Origin: Erwinia_E haradaeae_A
GTDB lineage: Bacteria > Pseudomonadota > Gammaproteobacteria > Enterobacterales > Enterobacteriaceae
Assembly (NCBI RefSeq): GCF_900698965.1
Contig: NZ_LR217725.1
Coordinates: 992,001 to 1,056,000, forward strand
Reading direction: 5' to 3'
DNA length: 64,000 nt
Made by a program: the position numbers and the translations under genes. How positions within the stretch are numbered: position 1 is the stretch's first letter; the number at the start of each line of letters is the position of its first letter. Shown here piece after piece: positions 62,900 to 64,000 of this stretch. Below the pieces are notes generated by a model. It was not told the origin of the DNA, made no database searches, and was given only the letters and a program-made list of their open reading frames with translations.

Positions 62900-64000
62900 T
62901 TACTCACTTTTTGCAACTTTAAAGGCTTCTGCCATAGCACTAGTAAAAGTTTCCTCTTCTTGTTTATATAGTGTAGGTGTTATAACTTCTCTTGTATTAG
63001 GTTGATCCTTAGGTCGACTAGATAACAGCAAAAGTCGATTTTTACGATCAATTCCGGTAAATTTAGCAGAGATATAATCTCCAATTTTCATGATAGGAGC
63101 GGCATCTTCTGTATGACCCTCCTCTTCAGCGAATGATAGATAACCATCTATGCCGTCATTTAATTTTACCATGATACCTTTAGGATCAATTGCCATGATA
63201 TGACCATGTACAATTACACCTTTCTTGTTAGCAGCAAGGTAAGCACTAAATGGATCTTCTACTAGCTGCTTAACACCTAAAGAAATCCTTTCTCTCTCCG
63301 CATCAACTTGTAAAACAACTGTAGAAATTTCATCACCTTTTTTGTAGTCACGCACTATATCTTCTCCTGACGTACTCCAAGATATGTCAGAAAGATGAAC
63401 TAGACCATCAATACCACCTTCCAAGCCAATGAAGATCCCAAAATCTGTAATGGATTTAATCTTTCCCTGGACTCGGTCATTTTTATTATAAGTCTCTGCA
63501 AATTTCTGCCAGGGGTTAGCTTTACATTGCTTTAAGCCTAGCGAGATACGACGGCGCTCTTCATCGATATCTAAAACCATCACTTCTACTACATCATATA
63601 CATTAACAATTTTAGATGGATGGATATTTTTGTTTGTCCAGTCCATTTCTGAAACGTGAACTAAACCTTCTACGCCCTCTTCAAGTTCAACAAAACATCC
63701 ATAATCTGCTAGATTTGTCACTCGACCGTTGAGTTTGATGCCTTCTGGATACCTCTTTGCAATAGCAACCCAAGGGTCTTCGCCTAACTGTTTTAACCCT
63801 AAAGAAACACGCGTTCTTTCACGATCAAACTTGAGAATTTTAACAGTAATTTCATCCCCAACGGCAACTATTTCTCCTGGATGTTTAACGCGCTTCCAGG
63901 CCATGTCAGTAATATGCAATAAACCATCCACACCACCTAGATCAACAAATGCACCATAATCTGTCAGATTTTTTACCACACCTGGCACTGATAAACCTTC
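62900..64000 (-). CDS. rpsA: 30S ribosomal protein S1 (3' part, runs off the window)
   Basis: mRNA-binding ribosomal protein needed for initiation on structured or weak-SD messages. The frame is open to the window edge, so the N-terminal third is missing only because the window ends. The apparent start at 63988 is an internal GTG (Val) codon. 366 residues are visible, covering S1 repeats 3 to 6: NLTDYGAFVDLGGVDGLLHI, NLADYGCFVELEEGVEGLVH, SITDFGIFIGLEGGIDGLVH and a divergent sixth repeat near DPKGIMVKLNDGIDGYLSF. The C-terminus AMAEAFKVAKSE matches E. coli S1. Confidence 0.96.
   Translation of the reverse strand, partial: EGLSVPGVVKNLTDYGAFVDLGGVDGLLHITDMAWKRVKHPGEIVAVGDEITVKILKFDRERTRVSLGLKQLGEDPWVAIAKRYPEGIKLNGRVTNLADYGCFVELEEGVEGLVHVSEMDWTNKNIHPSKIVNVYDVVEVMVLDIDEERRRISLGLKQCKANPWQKFAETYNKNDRVQGKIKSITDFGIFIGLEGGIDGLVHLSDISWSTSGEDIVRDYKKGDEISTVVLQVDAERERISLGVKQLVEDPFSAYLAANKKGVIVHGHIMAIDPKGIMVKLNDGIDGYLSFAEEEGHTEDAAPIMKIGDYISAKFTGIDRKNRLLLLSSRPKDQPNTREVITPTLYKQEEETFTSAMAEAFKVAKSE

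Overview
The window reads as a piece of a gammaproteobacterial (Enterobacterales-type) chromosome in the middle of genome reduction, most plausibly a host-restricted insect-type endosymbiont. Almost every protein aligns end to end from memory with its Escherichia coli homologue, often with identical or near-identical length (GroEL 548, GltA 427, SdhA 588, SdhB 238, SucB 405). In contrast, only about 55% of the window is protein-coding. The genes sit as islands between 0.3 and 2.9 kb of very AT-rich DNA with no readable genes, insertion sequences, phage genes or CRISPR. I cannot name the species from this sequence alone.

Layout. 0.6-4.9 kb: cysQ (+), then the leftward operon mnmA-hflD-purB. 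4.9-10.4 kb: two long gene-poor stretches around riboflavin synthase (ribE), rich in perfect inverted repeats. 10.4-16 kb: gmk, a short rpoZ, the asparagine permease ansP and a solitary recD. 16-24.5 kb: a possible 65-codon orphan gene, then the KDO/LPS-transport cluster kdsD, kdsC-lptC-lptA-lptB and ptsN, with rpoN and hpf missing from their usual slot. 25-30.2 kb: zapA and the pepP-ubiH-ubiI operon. 30.25-36.2 kb: a complete leftward rRNA operon (16S, tRNA-Ile, tRNA-Ala, 23S, 5S) with promoter, boxA elements and a shared terminator. 36.4-41.7 kb: groES-groEL behind a recognisable sigma-32 promoter, then yggS-yggT and truA, all leftward. 43.4-53.5 kb: gltA (-) divergent from sdhCDAB-sucAB, without sucCD. 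53.8-64 kb: priA, ffh, tRNA-Ile(CAU), tilS and the 3' two thirds of rpsA.

How the genes fit together. The cell seems to keep aerobic respiration (citrate synthase, succinate dehydrogenase, 2-oxoglutarate dehydrogenase E1/E2, two ubiquinone hydroxylases), LPS building and export (KdsD, KdsC, LptABC), riboflavin and purine synthesis, core translation and tRNA modification (MnmA, TruA, TilS, S1), protein targeting and folding (Ffh, GroE) and asparagine uptake.

The most interesting signals are signs of partial protein decay inside otherwise intact genes. PriA keeps its Walker A motif and all eight zinc cysteines but has lost helicase motifs V and VI. SucB has lost the Gly/Arg signature of its peripheral-subunit-binding domain. 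UbiI has Asn in place of the Asp of its second FAD motif. There is also a 24-bp helix expansion in 23S rRNA (apparently helix 63), a 9-G tract in the FAD motif of ubiH, a 21-bp perfect inverted repeat in an empty region, and several terminator-like hairpins that have no gene. I did not find a clearly new multi-gene system.
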